The position numbers and the translations under genes are program-made. From assembly GCA_021805205.1 (NCBI GenBank), contig JAJZFV010000002.1, positions 310,001 through 374,000 on the forward strand: a stretch of DNA of 64,000 nt, written 5' to 3'. Each line of letters begins with the position of its first letter. Position 1 is the first letter of the stretch. The notes below the pieces were generated by a model. The model did no database searches. It was not told the origin of the DNA and saw only the letters and a list, made by a program, of their open reading frames with translations. The DNA is from Actinomycetes bacterium. GTDB taxonomy: Bacteria; Actinomycetota; Acidimicrobiia; Acidimicrobiales; Acidimicrobiaceae. This document shows, piece by piece, positions 33,488 to 42,222 of the stretch.

Positions 33488-35068
33488 TTGAGCCGAGGAA
33501 TGGGCGATAAGTGGTGGTCGAGCTCGACACTCTATCAAATCTACGTCAGGAGTTGGAAAGACTCTAACGGTGACGGGGTTGGTGACTTCAGGGGCCTCAT
33601 TGAAAACTTTGACCACATCATAGATCTAGGAGTCGACGGCGTTTGGCTTAGTCCAATAAACCCTTCGCCCAATAAAGATTACGGCTACGACGTATCCGAT
33701 TACGTGGGGATAAATCCAGAGTATGGAACCCTAGATGACTTTCGTGAGTTGAAGAGTCTCTTCGATAAAAACTCAATTAAGTTAATTATGGATCTGGTAC
33801 CAAACCACAGCAGCAGCCAACATCGATGGTTCATCGAAGCTAAAAAGTCCACCGATAATCTGTATCGAGACTACTACGTCTGGGCAAAGGGGAGAGACGG
33901 CGGTAAGACCCCGCCCAACAACTGGCTTGATGCCACCGGTGTAAGTGCTTGGAGCTTAGATGAGGAGTCGGGCCAGTACTATCTCCATAACTTTTTGGTA
34001 GACCAGCCCGATCTCAACTGGTGGAATCCAAAGGTTCAACAGGAGTTCCGTGATATCTTGAAGTTTTGGTTTGACCTTGGTGTGGATGGATTTCGCATCG
34101 ATGTGGCACACGGTATCTTCAAGGATGCTCAACTAAGGGATGATCCTCCTGCTAAAGGTGGCGAACTCGGCGCAAACTATGGAATTTTGCCGGTGTATTC
34201 GGCGAATCGCCCTGAAGTCCACGACCTTTATAAGTGTTGGAGAAAGATCGCCAAAGAATACACCCCGGAGCGTCTCCTCCTCGGAGAGACGTGGGTGAAT
34301 GATCCTGCTGCGCTGATAAAGTACTTCGGTGACGACGACGAACTGCAGCTGACCTTCAACTTCGGTTTTGTTATGACCAAGTTCAATGCCAAAGCTATGC
34401 ATGACGCGGTACATTTGGCCCTCTCAGAGCAGCCGGAGTCGTCGATTGCTACCTGGACTGGCTCCAACCACGATATCTCAAGGTTTCCAACTAGATGGTG
34501 TGGTGACAATGAGGATTTGATTCGGATTGCGTTGGTATTTTTGCTTACAATGCCAGGGGTCGTCGTTCTCTACTACGGTGATGAGATCGGTGTAACAGAT
34601 GCAGGAATTGCTCGGGAGCAGATGGTTGATACCATGAGCCTCGACTCTACCAAGGACGTCTTCTTACGTGATCGTGCCCGCACCCCGCTGCATTGGAATG
34701 ACGAGGCGGGTAGGGGATTTAGCGATGCTTCGTCTACTTGGCTACCTTCGGTTGATGCTCCTTTTGGATCGGTGGCTTCTCAAAGAAGTGATCCAAGTTC
34801 GATCTTGAATTTGACTAAAGAGTTGATCCAGCTGCACAAGGAGATTCCGGGCAAAGCCCAGATAAAAGATATCTATCTCGGGGATGATAGATGGATCTAC
34901 GAGGTTGAAGGATTCGTGGTAGACCTCATCTTTGCTGAATCTAATACAGCTTCAATGGTAGGAGAATATATTTCCGGTGGCGATCTAAAAGAGGTTCTTA
35001 CGACGTCAAGGAGTGGTTCCAGCAAGCGAGATGGTGGTGCCAGAGCCGTGGTCTATCGTCGTAGCTAA
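33488..35068 (+). CDS. Glycoside hydrolase family 13, alpha-glucosidase/oligo-1,6-glucosidase type
   Basis: A 526-residue cytoplasmic (no signal peptide) retaining glycosidase. The N-terminus WWSSSTLYQIYVRSWKDSNGDGVGDFRGLIE and DLVPNHSSSQHRWF match the GH13 oligo-1,6-glucosidase/alpha-glucosidase group. The nucleophile is in DGFRIDVAHG, the acid/base glutamate in LLLGETWV, and the transition-state aspartate in SNHDISR. It starts at TTG 33488, eight bases after AAGGGGG; ATG 33500 is an alternative. The likely substrate is a short alpha-glucan, sucrose or trehalose-like sugar. A perfect bidirectional terminator follows. Confidence 0.93.
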   Translation: MSRGMGDKWWSSSTLYQIYVRSWKDSNGDGVGDFRGLIENFDHIIDLGVDGVWLSPINPSPNKDYGYDVSDYVGINPEYGTLDDFRELKSLFDKNSIKLIMDLVPNHSSSQHRWFIEAKKSTDNLYRDYYVWAKGRDGGKTPPNNWLDATGVSAWSLDEESGQYYLHNFLVDQPDLNWWNPKVQQEFRDILKFWFDLGVDGFRIDVAHGIFKDAQLRDDPPAKGGELGANYGILPVYSANRPEVHDLYKCWRKIAKEYTPERLLLGETWVNDPAALIKYFGDDDELQLTFNFGFVMTKFNAKAMHDAVHLALSEQPESSIATWTGSNHDISRFPTRWCGDNEDLIRIALVFLLTMPGVVVLYYGDEIGVTDAGIAREQMVDTMSLDSTKDVFLRDRARTPLHWNDEAGRGFSDASSTWLPSVDAPFGSVASQRSDPSSILNLTKELIQLHKEIPGKAQIKDIYLGDDRWIYEVEGFVVDLIFAESNTASMVGEYISGGDLKEVLTTSRSGSSKRDGGARAVVYRRS

Positions 35069-35091
35069 TTGATTTCGTAGTTTTAGTCAAG

Positions 35092-35127
35092 AAGAAAGGC
35101 CTTCTCGATATCGAGAAGGCCTTTCTT
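35092..35127. terminator. Bidirectional intrinsic terminator between GH13 and ino1
   Basis: A perfect 36-base inverted repeat centred on GATATC. Arms begin AAGAAAGGCC and end GGCCTTTCTT, so each strand has an A-tract before and a T-tract after the hairpin. It lies between two convergent genes. Confidence 0.9.
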
Positions 35128-35164
35128 TATCATTCAAGTCGAAACTCGATAGATTTTTTAATTA

Positions 35165-36241
35165 TTAGGCGTTGCCATTTGCAAAGTCGTTGACCATATC
35201 GTGGGCGACGTGGTCGCGGTATTGAACCGGTGGGGACTTCATGAAGTAAGCAGATGCACCTAAGACTGGTCCGCCGATCTTTCGATCTGCTGCAATCTTG
35301 GCACAACGTAGGGCGTCGATGATGACACCAGCGGAGTTCGGAGAGTCCCAAACTTCTAGCTTGAGTTCGACGTTTAGCGGAACGTCACCGAAGTTGCGTC
35401 CCTCGAGGCGGATATAGGCCCACTTTCGATCCTCAAGCCAAGCGACGTGATCAGATGGTCCAATGTGCACATTGTGCTCGTCGAGGGTCTTGTCGACTTG
35501 ACTTGTTACTGCTTGAGTCTTGGAGATCTTCTTGGATTCGAGACGCTCGCGCTCCAGCATGTTCTTGAAGTCCATGTTTCCACCGACATTTAGCTGGTAG
35601 GTGCGATCGAGTACCAGTCCACGATCCTCGAAGAGTCGAGCTAAGACGCGGTGAACGATCGTAGCACCAACTTGGCTCTTGATGTCGTCTCCAACGATTG
35701 GAACCCCAGCCTCGGTAAATTTGGCTGCCCATTCAGGATCCGATGCAATGAAGACCGGGATGGCATTTACAAATGCAACCTTTGCGTCGATCGCGGCCTG
35801 GGCGTAGAACTTCTGTGCCTCTTCTGATCCGACTGGTAGGTAGCTAACTAAGACGTCGGCTTTAGAGTCTTTTAGGACTTGTACGACGTTGACTGGCTCA
35901 GCTGGTGACTCTTCGATGGCCAAGCGGTAGTACTTTCCGAGGCCATCAAGTGTCGGTCCACGCATGACGGTTACGCCAGAGTCTTCAACTTCAGCAAATT
36001 TGATGGTATTGTTCTGCCCAGCGTGGATCGCTTTGGAGAGGTCGGTACCAACCTTGGTGGTGTCAACATCGAAGGCCGCAACAAACTCAATGTCGCCAAC
36101 GTGGTATCCGCCAAGTACGACGTGCATCAGTCCGGGAACGGTTTCGTTGGGGTCTGCATTTTGGTAGTACTTTACTCCTTGGACCAAAGAGCTAGCACAG
36201 TTGCCTACACCTGCCAATGCGACTCTAATTTTGTCGCCCAT
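35165..36241 (-). CDS. ino1: myo-Inositol-1-phosphate synthase
   Basis: An NAD-dependent enzyme that converts glucose 6-phosphate to 1D-myo-inositol 3-phosphate, the entry to phosphatidylinositol and mycothiol in actinobacteria. The 358-residue protein starts with a Rossmann motif [16 protein letters not shown] (about 7-22). It contains [33 protein letters not shown] and the conserved [13 protein letters not shown], typical of the short bacterial form (Rv0046c type). ATG 36241 overlaps the stop of the PadR gene by one base, so the regulator and enzyme are translated together. Confidence 0.96.
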   Translation of the reverse strand: MGDKIRVALAGVGNCASSLVQGVKYYQNADPNETVPGLMHVVLGGYHVGDIEFVAAFDVDTTKVGTDLSKAIHAGQNNTIKFAEVEDSGVTVMRGPTLDGLGKYYRLAIEESPAEPVNVVQVLKDSKADVLVSYLPVGSEEAQKFYAQAAIDAKVAFVNAIPVFIASDPEWAAKFTEAGVPIVGDDIKSQVGATIVHRVLARLFEDRGLVLDRTYQLNVGGNMDFKNMLERERLESKKISKTQAVTSQVDKTLDEHNVHIGPSDHVAWLEDRKWAYIRLEGRNFGDVPLNVELKLEVWDSPNSAGVIIDALRCAKIAADRKIGGPVLGASAYFMKSPPVQYRDHVAHDMVNDFANGNA

Positions 36242-36921
36242 TAGTTGTCCTTTCCAAAATTCACTGAGGTTACTTCCCCTTGAATTTCATTGTTTGAGAG
36301 ACTTTGAACTAGCTGTCTGAGAAATTCAACTTCGTCAGCTACTAGGTCAGCCATTCTCTTATCTATTACGTTTGAGATCTTCGATTTGCTCGAGTGTGAG
36401 CCACTGTTTGCCCGAGATTTAGCTCTTTGGGCCCCGGTCAGGGATGCAATCCGGTCATTTACACGCTCCACAGCGGTTTCAATCGAGGCTTCGTCGATCA
36501 GTGAAAGCCATATCAGCACGTCACGTTCGCTTTCGAGAGGAACGTGCTCAACTAACTCGGAAAATAGCTTCAACCCAATGTCAGTTATTACATACGACTT
36601 CGTATTGCGACCGCTTCTCTCCGATGAAAATGCCCGTTGAGGAACTAGATCTTTGAGCCAATCCCTCTTAGTTGCCGAATCTCCCGTAATCGAACCGGTA
36701 GAAATGAAGTCGCTCTCTGCGTTTGACGTGCCAATCGCCTCGATCGCAGCTCTTTCTTCGAGTCTCCCGAGAGCGGGATACAACGAGCCGAATGAGAATT
36801 GAAGGAGTGGACCGCATACATTCGAGAGAGTCTTGCGTATTTGATACCCGTTTTGCGGAGTTTTACTTCTGAGTACAGAAAGAATGGCTAATTCGAGAAA
36901 GGATGATGGCCCGCGTCCCAA
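36241..36921 (-). CDS. PadR-like transcriptional regulator upstream of ino1
   Basis: A 226-residue regulator. The first 90 residues have the PadR winged helix: [24 protein letters not shown], then [23 protein letters not shown] (the Y-P-x-L-x-R-L-E signature), then a wing ending [20 protein letters not shown]. The longer C-terminal part is helical. I place the start at TTG 36921, nine bases after GGAGGG; an open frame extends to 36963. In mycobacteria a PadR gene (Rv0047c) also precedes ino1, so it probably controls inositol synthesis. Two GATATATC palindromes 33 bases upstream are candidate operators. Confidence 0.85.
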   Translation of the reverse strand: MGRGPSSFLELAILSVLRSKTPQNGYQIRKTLSNVCGPLLQFSFGSLYPALGRLEERAAIEAIGTSNAESDFISTGSITGDSATKRDWLKDLVPQRAFSSERSGRNTKSYVITDIGLKLFSELVEHVPLESERDVLIWLSLIDEASIETAVERVNDRIASLTGAQRAKSRANSGSHSSKSKISNVIDKRMADLVADEVEFLRQLVQSLSNNEIQGEVTSVNFGKDN

Positions 36922-36953
36922 TTGCTCACTCCCTCCTACTAAGTAGTTTTTCC

Positions 36954-36974
36954 GATATATCAAACTGATATATC
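36954..36974. promoter_or_regulatory. Tandem GATATATC palindromes upstream of padR-ino1
   Basis: Two identical 8-base palindromes, GATATATC, lie at 36954-36961 and 36967-36974, starts 13 bases apart, close to one and a quarter helical turns. They sit upstream of the padR start and in the divergent promoter region toward the DUF5318 gene. PadR dimers bind palindromes, so autoregulation is plausible; this is inference. Confidence 0.5.
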
Positions 36975-37092
36975 AATACTTTATTCCACTGAACTGTAAA
37001 TTCTACCGATTGAGGTGACTCTTTCTACGGAGGGGCTTCTGATTTGCCGATAACGATGAGCAATTGGTGAAAGATCGGTAACATTTAAAAAA

Positions 37093-37497
37093 GTGATGTT
37101 TGACAAAGACAATCTCAAAGGTGTTAGGGAAAGGTCAATTGACTTCGTGCTAGCGCGAAGGGCGTTGATACGCGCCTACAACCGGGGCGAACTTTCTAAA
37201 GAAGAGATCTGCGACGCCCATCCTGAGCTGATTAGGGCGGCTTCTAACCTCGGCGTCGAAAAGGCAGATGAGTGTCCTATTTGCAAAAAGGGTAAGGTCG
37301 TCAACGTCTATTACGCCTTTGGTCCCAAACTTCCTGCCCATGGTAGGTGCCTCGAGAACCGAGGCGGTGAAGTCGAACGCTACCTTATGTCCGATCTAGA
37401 GGTGAAGGTATATGAGGTCGAGGTGTGCCTCTCGTGCCACTTCAATCACCTGACTCGTATCTTGGCGCCCTTTGTCCTTGAGGTCGAGAGCGCCTAA
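37093..37497 (+). CDS. DUF5318-like protein with a cysteine-rich zinc-binding pattern
   Basis: A 134-residue protein at the place of mycobacterial Rv0049 (next to ino1 and its PadR regulator), which belongs to DUF5318. The N-terminal half is helical (SIDFVLARRALIRAYNRGELSKEEICDAHPELIRAA). The second half has ADECPICKKGKVV, HGRCLEN and EVCLSCHFNHL, a set of cysteines and histidines that probably bind zinc. The start is GTG 37093 or the next codon, ATG 37096. Function is unknown. The family label rests on pattern and synteny. Confidence 0.75.
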   Translation: MMFDKDNLKGVRERSIDFVLARRALIRAYNRGELSKEEICDAHPELIRAASNLGVEKADECPICKKGKVVNVYYAFGPKLPAHGRCLENRGGEVERYLMSDLEVKVYEVEVCLSCHFNHLTRILAPFVLEVESA

Positions 37498-37607
37498 CTT
37501 TAGACCTTTTCGTTGATCTTTGGCTGCAATTGGAATAAAGTAGTCAGTTATTGTTTGAATACTACAGAGTGCCTGCAGCTTGTATGCGCGGGACACGGGA
37601 GGTAGAA

Positions 37608-38447
37608 ATGACTTCGGAGAGAATAACCGTTCCTATGGTACGGTCCACCAAAGTATCTCGCGGCTCGGAGCCGCTCACCATGGTAACCGCCTACGACTTC
37701 CACAGTGCTCGGCACGTCGACCTCTCTGGTGCGGAGATGATCCTGGTAGGCGACTCCTTGGCAATGGTTGTGCTTGGCCACGGCGATACCCTTTCGGTTA
37801 CCATCGACGACATGGTTCACCACACCAAAGCGGTAAAAGCAGCAGATACAAGAGCTATGGTCGTAACCGATATGCCCTGGATGAGTTACCACACCTCCCG
37901 TTCTGATGCCAAGAAGGCGGCGGCAAAACTTGTTCGCGCCGGTGCTCAAGCTGTTAAAGTTGAAGGCGGAACCAAGCGTGCCAAGGTCGTAGAGGCTCTA
38001 GTAGATGTTGAAATCCCAGTGGTCGGCCACATCGGCTTGACCCCGCAATCGGTAAATTCATTTGGCGGATTTAAGGTTCAAGGCAAAGACCTAGAGGCTG
38101 CTAGGGCCATCATCGAAGATGCCAAGGCAATTGAAGCCGCTGGCGCCTTTGCGCTTGTACTCGAGGCAATACCTGACGTCTTGGCTAGAGAGATCACGGC
38201 GCAGGTTGCGATACCGACGATTGGTATTGGCGCTGGTTTGAGCTGCGACGGCCAAGTTCTGGTATACCACGATGTCCTCGGCTACGGTGTAGGGCGTCGA
38301 CCCAAGTTCGTAAAGGCCTACGCCGACGTTGAGCAAGTATCGGTCGATGCACTCTCAAAGTTTGTCAAAGATGTACGCACTGCTCAGTTCCCAACTGAGG
38401 CCCATAGTTACCACTCGACCGACGAGCGAGTCGGAAAGCTCTACTAG
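37608..38447 (+). CDS. panB: 3-Methyl-2-oxobutanoate hydroxymethyltransferase
   Basis: The first enzyme of pantothenate synthesis: it transfers a one-carbon unit from methylenetetrahydrofolate to 2-oxoisovalerate to make ketopantoate. The 279-residue protein has TMVTAYDFHSARHVDLSGAE, ILVGDSLAMVVLGHGDTLSVTIDDMVHH (metal-binding aspartates), VKVEGG and GHIGLTPQSVNSFGGFKVQGK, all canonical. I chose ATG 37608 because GGGAGG lies five bases upstream; an open frame reaches back to 37551. panC and panD are not nearby. Confidence 0.95.
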   Translation: MTSERITVPMVRSTKVSRGSEPLTMVTAYDFHSARHVDLSGAEMILVGDSLAMVVLGHGDTLSVTIDDMVHHTKAVKAADTRAMVVTDMPWMSYHTSRSDAKKAAAKLVRAGAQAVKVEGGTKRAKVVEALVDVEIPVVGHIGLTPQSVNSFGGFKVQGKDLEAARAIIEDAKAIEAAGAFALVLEAIPDVLAREITAQVAIPTIGIGAGLSCDGQVLVYHDVLGYGVGRRPKFVKAYADVEQVSVDALSKFVKDVRTAQFPTEAHSYHSTDERVGKLY

Positions 38448-38536
38448 AGCTAAATCTTCTTCTCCTCCTACCGTACGTATCATGAGCCCGAGACGGGTAG
38501 TATTAGTAGTTTGATATTGTGGGTAATCCCACCCCT

Positions 38537-38571
38537 GCTCTGCATTCGGCAGAGCCCCTACTTTGGTAGGG
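38537..38571 (+). promoter_or_regulatory. Two adjacent hairpins in the rpsF leader
   Basis: GCTCTGC/GCAGAGC (38537-38543 with 38549-38555, loop ATTCG) is followed immediately by CCCTAC/GTAGGG (38556-38561 with 38566-38571, loop TTTG). They lie directly upstream of the GGAGGAG that precedes rpsF. Autoregulatory leaders bound by the S6-S18 complex are known before rpsF in other bacteria, but I cannot match this one to that motif with certainty. It could also be the panB end. Confidence 0.45.
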
Positions 38572-38589
38572 TCCGGAGGAGGAGAAAAG

Positions 38590-38916
38590 ATGGTACGACC
38601 ATACGAGCTAATGGTCATCCTTGACTCACGTTTAAGTGACGGAGACGCGGATGCTATTATCAATCGTGTAACAGATCTTGCTCGTCAAGATGGTAATGTA
38701 GGAAAGATCGACCGATGGGGTCGCCGCAAGCTTGCATACGAGATTAACAAGGTGCAAGAGGGAAACTATTCGGTAATCGAGTTTGGTTCAACGCCTCAAA
38801 CAGTCGCTGAAATCGCTCGTGTTCTCTCCATCACCGACGGCGTACTTCGCCACAAGATCATTCGGCTTCCTGAACGTGTCGCGGGTCGCACTCCCGCCAA
38901 AGAGGCAACTGCATAA
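38590..38916 (+). CDS. rpsF: Ribosomal protein bS6
   Basis: A 108-residue small-subunit protein that pairs with S18 on the ribosome. The sequence begins MVRPYELMVILDSRLSD and continues with IDRWGRRKLAYEINKVQEGNYSVIEF, the family signature. ATG 38590 follows GGAGGAGAAAAG; an upstream in-frame start at 38563 would precede this ribosome-binding site. It heads the conserved rpsF-ssb-rpsR-rplI operon. Confidence 0.96.
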   Translation: MVRPYELMVILDSRLSDGDADAIINRVTDLARQDGNVGKIDRWGRRKLAYEINKVQEGNYSVIEFGSTPQTVAEIARVLSITDGVLRHKIIRLPERVAGRTPAKEATA

Positions 38917-38962
38917 ATAACGCGAGTAATAACTCGCGACACTTGCGAATCTGGAGAAAGCT

Positions 38963-39457
38963 GTGTCGAACGGAAATTCGGTAACTCTAATAGGTAATGT
39001 CACGCGTGACCTTGAGCTTAGGTATACCCAATCTGGGCTACCAAGCGTGACCTTTAGCATCGCCGTCAATCGAAGGTGGCAAAACCGTCAAACTAATGAG
39101 TGGGAAGAGTCCACCTCCTACTTTGACGTCGTCTGCTGGAGAGAGCTTGCTGAGCATGCTTCACAGTCTCTAGAGCGTGGTTCGCGCGTAATCGTCTACG
39201 GACAATTACAACAGCGCACCTGGGAAGACCAAGATGGTCAGAAGAGAACAAAGAACGAAATTTTGGCTGAAGAGGTTGGTCCAAGTCTTCGTTATGCCTC
39301 AGCTCAGCTAAATCGAGCCGAGCGCAGACAACGTGGAGGAGAGTCCTTTACACCTCAGCAAAGCTACAGCGCTACAGCGCCTGCTGCTGGTAGAGGCCCT
39401 GCCTTTCAAGAGATCAACCCAGCTAGTTACAGTGACGAAGGAGAGGAGCCTTTCTAA
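38963..39457 (+). CDS. ssb: Single-stranded DNA-binding protein
   Basis: The OB-fold tetramer that coats single-stranded DNA in replication and repair. At 164 residues it is typical. The OB domain covers about residues 1-110 ([33 protein letters not shown], then [31 protein letters not shown]). A flexible tail rich in Q, S, G and P leads to the acidic C-terminal tip DEGEEPF, which docks partner proteins. GTG 38963 follows GGAGAAAGCT. The stop overlaps the rpsR ATG by one base. Confidence 0.96.
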   Translation: MSNGNSVTLIGNVTRDLELRYTQSGLPSVTFSIAVNRRWQNRQTNEWEESTSYFDVVCWRELAEHASQSLERGSRVIVYGQLQQRTWEDQDGQKRTKNEILAEEVGPSLRYASAQLNRAERRQRGGESFTPQQSYSATAPAAGRGPAFQEINPASYSDEGEEPF

Positions 39458-39843
39458 TGGCTAAAGGTGACAAGAGTTCTTCTCGTCGAGCTCCAAAGGA
39501 GACGACGAAGAAGATAAAGAAAAAGGTCTGTCTGTACTGCATCAAGAAGATCGAATATATCGACTATAAAGATGTAGATCCATTGAAGAAGTTCATGAGC
39601 GAGCGTGGAAAGATCCGTGCCCGCCGTGTCTCTGGCAACTGTGATCAGCATCAACGTGCGATCGCAAATGCAATTAAAAACGCACGCGAGATGGCGCTTC
39701 TTCCTTACACGCAGCGCATGGTAGCTGAGAGAACTTCGCTTCGTGGACCAAAAGTCGACCGAAGCGCACAATACGAGGCCCCAGTGGTCGATCAAGTAGC
39801 TGAAGATTCGGTCGAGGAAGTTGAGATGGAGGAGGCAAACTAA
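39457..39843 (+). CDS. rpsR: Ribosomal protein bS18 with an unusual C-terminal extension
   Basis: The small-subunit partner of S6. The core (about residues 22-85) has the cysteine-containing form: [18 protein letters not shown] and [29 protein letters not shown], with C-x-x-C plus C-x-x-H as likely zinc ligands. The protein is 128 residues, whereas S18 is usually 75-90. There is a basic N-terminal extension of about 20 residues and an acidic C-terminal tail of about 35 ([13 protein letters not shown]). ATG 39457 overlaps ssb by one base, and its stop overlaps rplI by one base. Confidence 0.94.
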   Translation: MAKGDKSSSRRAPKETTKKIKKKVCLYCIKKIEYIDYKDVDPLKKFMSERGKIRARRVSGNCDQHQRAIANAIKNAREMALLPYTQRMVAERTSLRGPKVDRSAQYEAPVVDQVAEDSVEEVEMEEAN

Positions 39844-40286
39844 TGCGAGTTGTACTACGTAGTGACCTCTCAAATCTCGGAAAGCGTGGAGATATCGTAA
39901 CAGTAGCGGATGGATATGCCCGAAACTACTTGATACCCCAAGGACACGCAATCGTAGCAACCGCCGGCATTCAAGCTCAGGCCGATGCTATGCGTCGCGC
40001 ACGTGACCTCAAGGATCGTAAGAATCGTGAAGGTGCCGAGGCAGTTGCACGAGTTCTGGCCGGTGGAAGCGTTACCCTAGCGGGTAATGCTGCTCATGAA
40101 GGCGTTCTTTATGGTTCAGTGACTCAACATGAGATCACTGAGGCTATCGAAGCTGCTTACTCTCTGACATTAGATCGTAAGGCAGTGCACCTAGAAAACC
40201 ACATCAAGAAGGTGGGCGAGCACGAAGTTCTAGTTGTGCTTCATCCAGATGTAAAAGTAACGGTTACTGTAAAAGTAACTGAGTAG
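39843..40286 (+). CDS. rplI: Ribosomal protein bL9
   Basis: A 147-residue large-subunit protein. The N-terminal domain reads [36 protein letters not shown], which carries the G-x-x-G-D-x-V-x-V-x-x-G-Y-x-R-N-x-L-I/V-P signature. The long connecting helix (DAMRRARDLKDRKNREGAEAVA) and a C-terminal domain ending VTVTVKVTE follow. It is the last gene of the rpsF-ssb-rpsR-rplI operon, which ends at an intrinsic terminator before dnaB. Confidence 0.97.
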   Translation: MRVVLRSDLSNLGKRGDIVTVADGYARNYLIPQGHAIVATAGIQAQADAMRRARDLKDRKNREGAEAVARVLAGGSVTLAGNAAHEGVLYGSVTQHEITEAIEAAYSLTLDRKAVHLENHIKKVGEHEVLVVLHPDVKVTVTVKVTE

Positions 40287-40309
40287 GTGTCTTTATACCT
40301 TGAAAGGAG

Positions 40310-40342
40310 GGCCCGTGTTCATTTGAACGCGGGCCTTTTTTT
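40310..40342 (+). terminator. Intrinsic terminator after rplI
   Basis: An 11-bp stem with one G-U pair (GGCCCGTGTTC with GAACGCGGGCC), a four-base loop and a following run of seven T residues. It separates the ribosomal operon from dnaB. Confidence 0.92.
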
Positions 40343-40362
40343 GACCCAAAGATAGGAAAGTT

Positions 40363-42222
40363 ATGGCGAGAAGTGGTGACGGCGACTTCGTCGGCGCATC
40401 ATCTGAACGATCGATACCTCATAACCTAGAGGCAGAAGAGTCGCTTCTTGGTGCGATGTTACTTTCAAAAGACGCAATCGGGGAGGCTCTTGAGCGGGTT
40501 TCCAAAGAAGATTTTTATAAGCCAAGCCACCAGGTAGTATTTGAAGCTATCCAGAAGCTAAACAGCAAGCTAGCTGTGTGCGATATAGTAAGCGTCTCCG
40601 ATGAACTTCGTCGTATGGGAAAGCTGGAGGCGGTCGGCGGAACTCAGTACCTTATTGAATTGCTTGCCTCTACACCTACGATGGGTAGTGCTGCTCGCTA
40701 TGCCATTATCGTTGAGGAGTATTCGCTTCTTCGAAAGTTGATCGCTGCCGCGACCAAGGTTGCCGAGATGAGCTACTCGGTTCCAGAAGATGTCAATGAA
40801 GTTCTCGACAAAGCCGAGTCCTTGATCTTCGAGATCTCCAGTAAAAAAAGTTCTAACACTCTCGTTGCCCTCAGGGATGCCCTCAATCGCACATTGGATG
40901 ATCTTGAGGCTCGAAGTAGCAGTAGTGATCACATCAGCGGGATATCGACAGGCCTCGATGAGCTCGATGAAATCTTGTCGGGTCTACAAAAGTCGGCGAT
41001 GATTATCGTCGGTGCACGTCCTGCAATGGGTAAAACCGCCTTCGCTTTAGGAATTGCCAGCCACGTCTCTGCCAGGCAACAACTTCCAGTTTTGATCTTC
41101 TCGCTTGAGATGAGCCATATTGAACTAACCCAACGTATTCTCGCATCTGAAGCCCGGGTCGACTCTAAGCGCCTCAAAAACGGAGACTTGAGCAATGAGG
41201 AGTGGCAACGAATCTCTAAGACCTTTTCGACCCTAGGAAGTGCCCCTCTATATATCGATGATTCCCCTAACGTCTCGGTACTCGACATTCGAACCCGTGC
41301 CCGAAAGTTGAAGGCGAACCTGGGTGAGCTCGGATTGATTGTAGTTGACTACCTGCAACTTATGTCGGGTGGTATGCGAGCCGAGTCGAGACAGGTTCAA
41401 GTATCTGAGATCTCGCGCGGACTAAAGCTACTCGCTAGGGAGCTTGAAGTTCCGGTGGTCGCACTGTCACAGCTCTCGAGAGGAGTCGAAAGTCGTCAGG
41501 ATAAGCGTCCAACTTTGGCGGACCTCCGTGAATCTGGGTGCCTGGATGGATCCACCAAGATCTTACTAGCCAATGGGCAAGAGACTACGATCGCCGCTCT
41601 GGAACGACTCGCTCCTTATGGACCAGTTGAGGTACTCTCCTTTGACGAAGAGGCGGGAGTATTTACAAGCGCCACCGTAGATCGAGCCTATCTCAGTGGA
41701 TATAGACCAATATTTCAAGTAGAGATGGATGAGGGGCCTACGATCATTTCGACCCTTAATCACCGATACTTGACTCGCAGCGGCTGGAAGATGTTGTGGC
41801 AGATAAACGAGGGTGACGAGATCGCCATAACGACGCAAGGCGAGGTCCCCAATCACCCTGATTCGAATGGTGGATCGCTGTTGCTCAAAGAGCGAATTTT
41901 GACTTATAGAAGATTTGTAGAGATACATCCAGTTGGCTTCGATGCGGTCTATGACCTAGAAGTTTGCCGACACCATAACTTTATTGCTAACGGAGTTCTC
42001 GTACATAACTCCTTAGAGCAGGATGCGGACGTGGTTATGTTTATCTCACGCGATACTGGCGGAGCCGATGACGAGTTTCAAGATAAAAATAGTGCCGAAA
42101 TCATCATTGCCAAACACCGAAGCGGCCCAATTGGTTCGGTGAACCTTACCTACATTCCTTCGTTTACTAAGTTCGCCAATCGAAAGCGTCCAAAGAACCA
42201 GTACCAAAGTGACGACAACTAG
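40363..42222 (+). CDS. dnaB: Replicative DNA helicase DnaB containing a mini-intein
   Basis: The hexameric helicase of the replication fork. The 619-residue precursor contains 462 residues of helicase interrupted by a 157-residue intein. The N-terminal domain begins SIPHNLEAEESLLGAMLLSKDA. The RecA-like motor has Walker A GARPAMGKT, then IFSLEMSHIELTQRILASEA and GLIVVDYLQLMSG (Walker B), and after the intein SLEQDADVVMFISRD and AKHRSGPIGSVNL. The interruption falls at ...DLRESG|SLEQDAD.... Splicing must happen for an active helicase. It follows the ribosomal operon and overlaps the transporter gene by 14 bases. Confidence 0.97.
   Translation: MARSGDGDFVGASSERSIPHNLEAEESLLGAMLLSKDAIGEALERVSKEDFYKPSHQVVFEAIQKLNSKLAVCDIVSVSDELRRMGKLEAVGGTQYLIELLASTPTMGSAARYAIIVEEYSLLRKLIAAATKVAEMSYSVPEDVNEVLDKAESLIFEISSKKSSNTLVALRDALNRTLDDLEARSSSSDHISGISTGLDELDEILSGLQKSAMIIVGARPAMGKTAFALGIASHVSARQQLPVLIFSLEMSHIELTQRILASEARVDSKRLKNGDLSNEEWQRISKTFSTLGSAPLYIDDSPNVSVLDIRTRARKLKANLGELGLIVVDYLQLMSGGMRAESRQVQVSEISRGLKLLARELEVPVVALSQLSRGVESRQDKRPTLADLRESGCLDGSTKILLANGQETTIAALERLAPYGPVEVLSFDEEAGVFTSATVDRAYLSGYRPIFQVEMDEGPTIISTLNHRYLTRSGWKMLWQINEGDEIAITTQGEVPNHPDSNGGSLLLKERILTYRRFVEIHPVGFDAVYDLEVCRHHNFIANGVLVHNSLEQDADVVMFISRDTGGADDEFQDKNSAEIIIAKHRSGPIGSVNLTYIPSFTKFANRKRPKNQYQSDDN
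41539..42009 (+). mobile_element. Mini-intein in DnaB (no homing endonuclease)
   Basis: This in-frame insert encodes residues 393-549 of the DnaB precursor. It begins with Cys in CLDGSTKILLANG (block A), has TLNHRYLTRSGW with the T-x-x-H of block B, and ends with VYDLEVCRHHNFIANG (block F) and VLVHN (block G), followed by Ser as the first residue of the C-extein. All splicing residues are present. The roughly 60 residues between blocks B and F are too short for a LAGLIDADG endonuclease, so it cannot home on its own. The insertion point is the one used by the Synechocystis DnaB intein. Confidence 0.95.
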
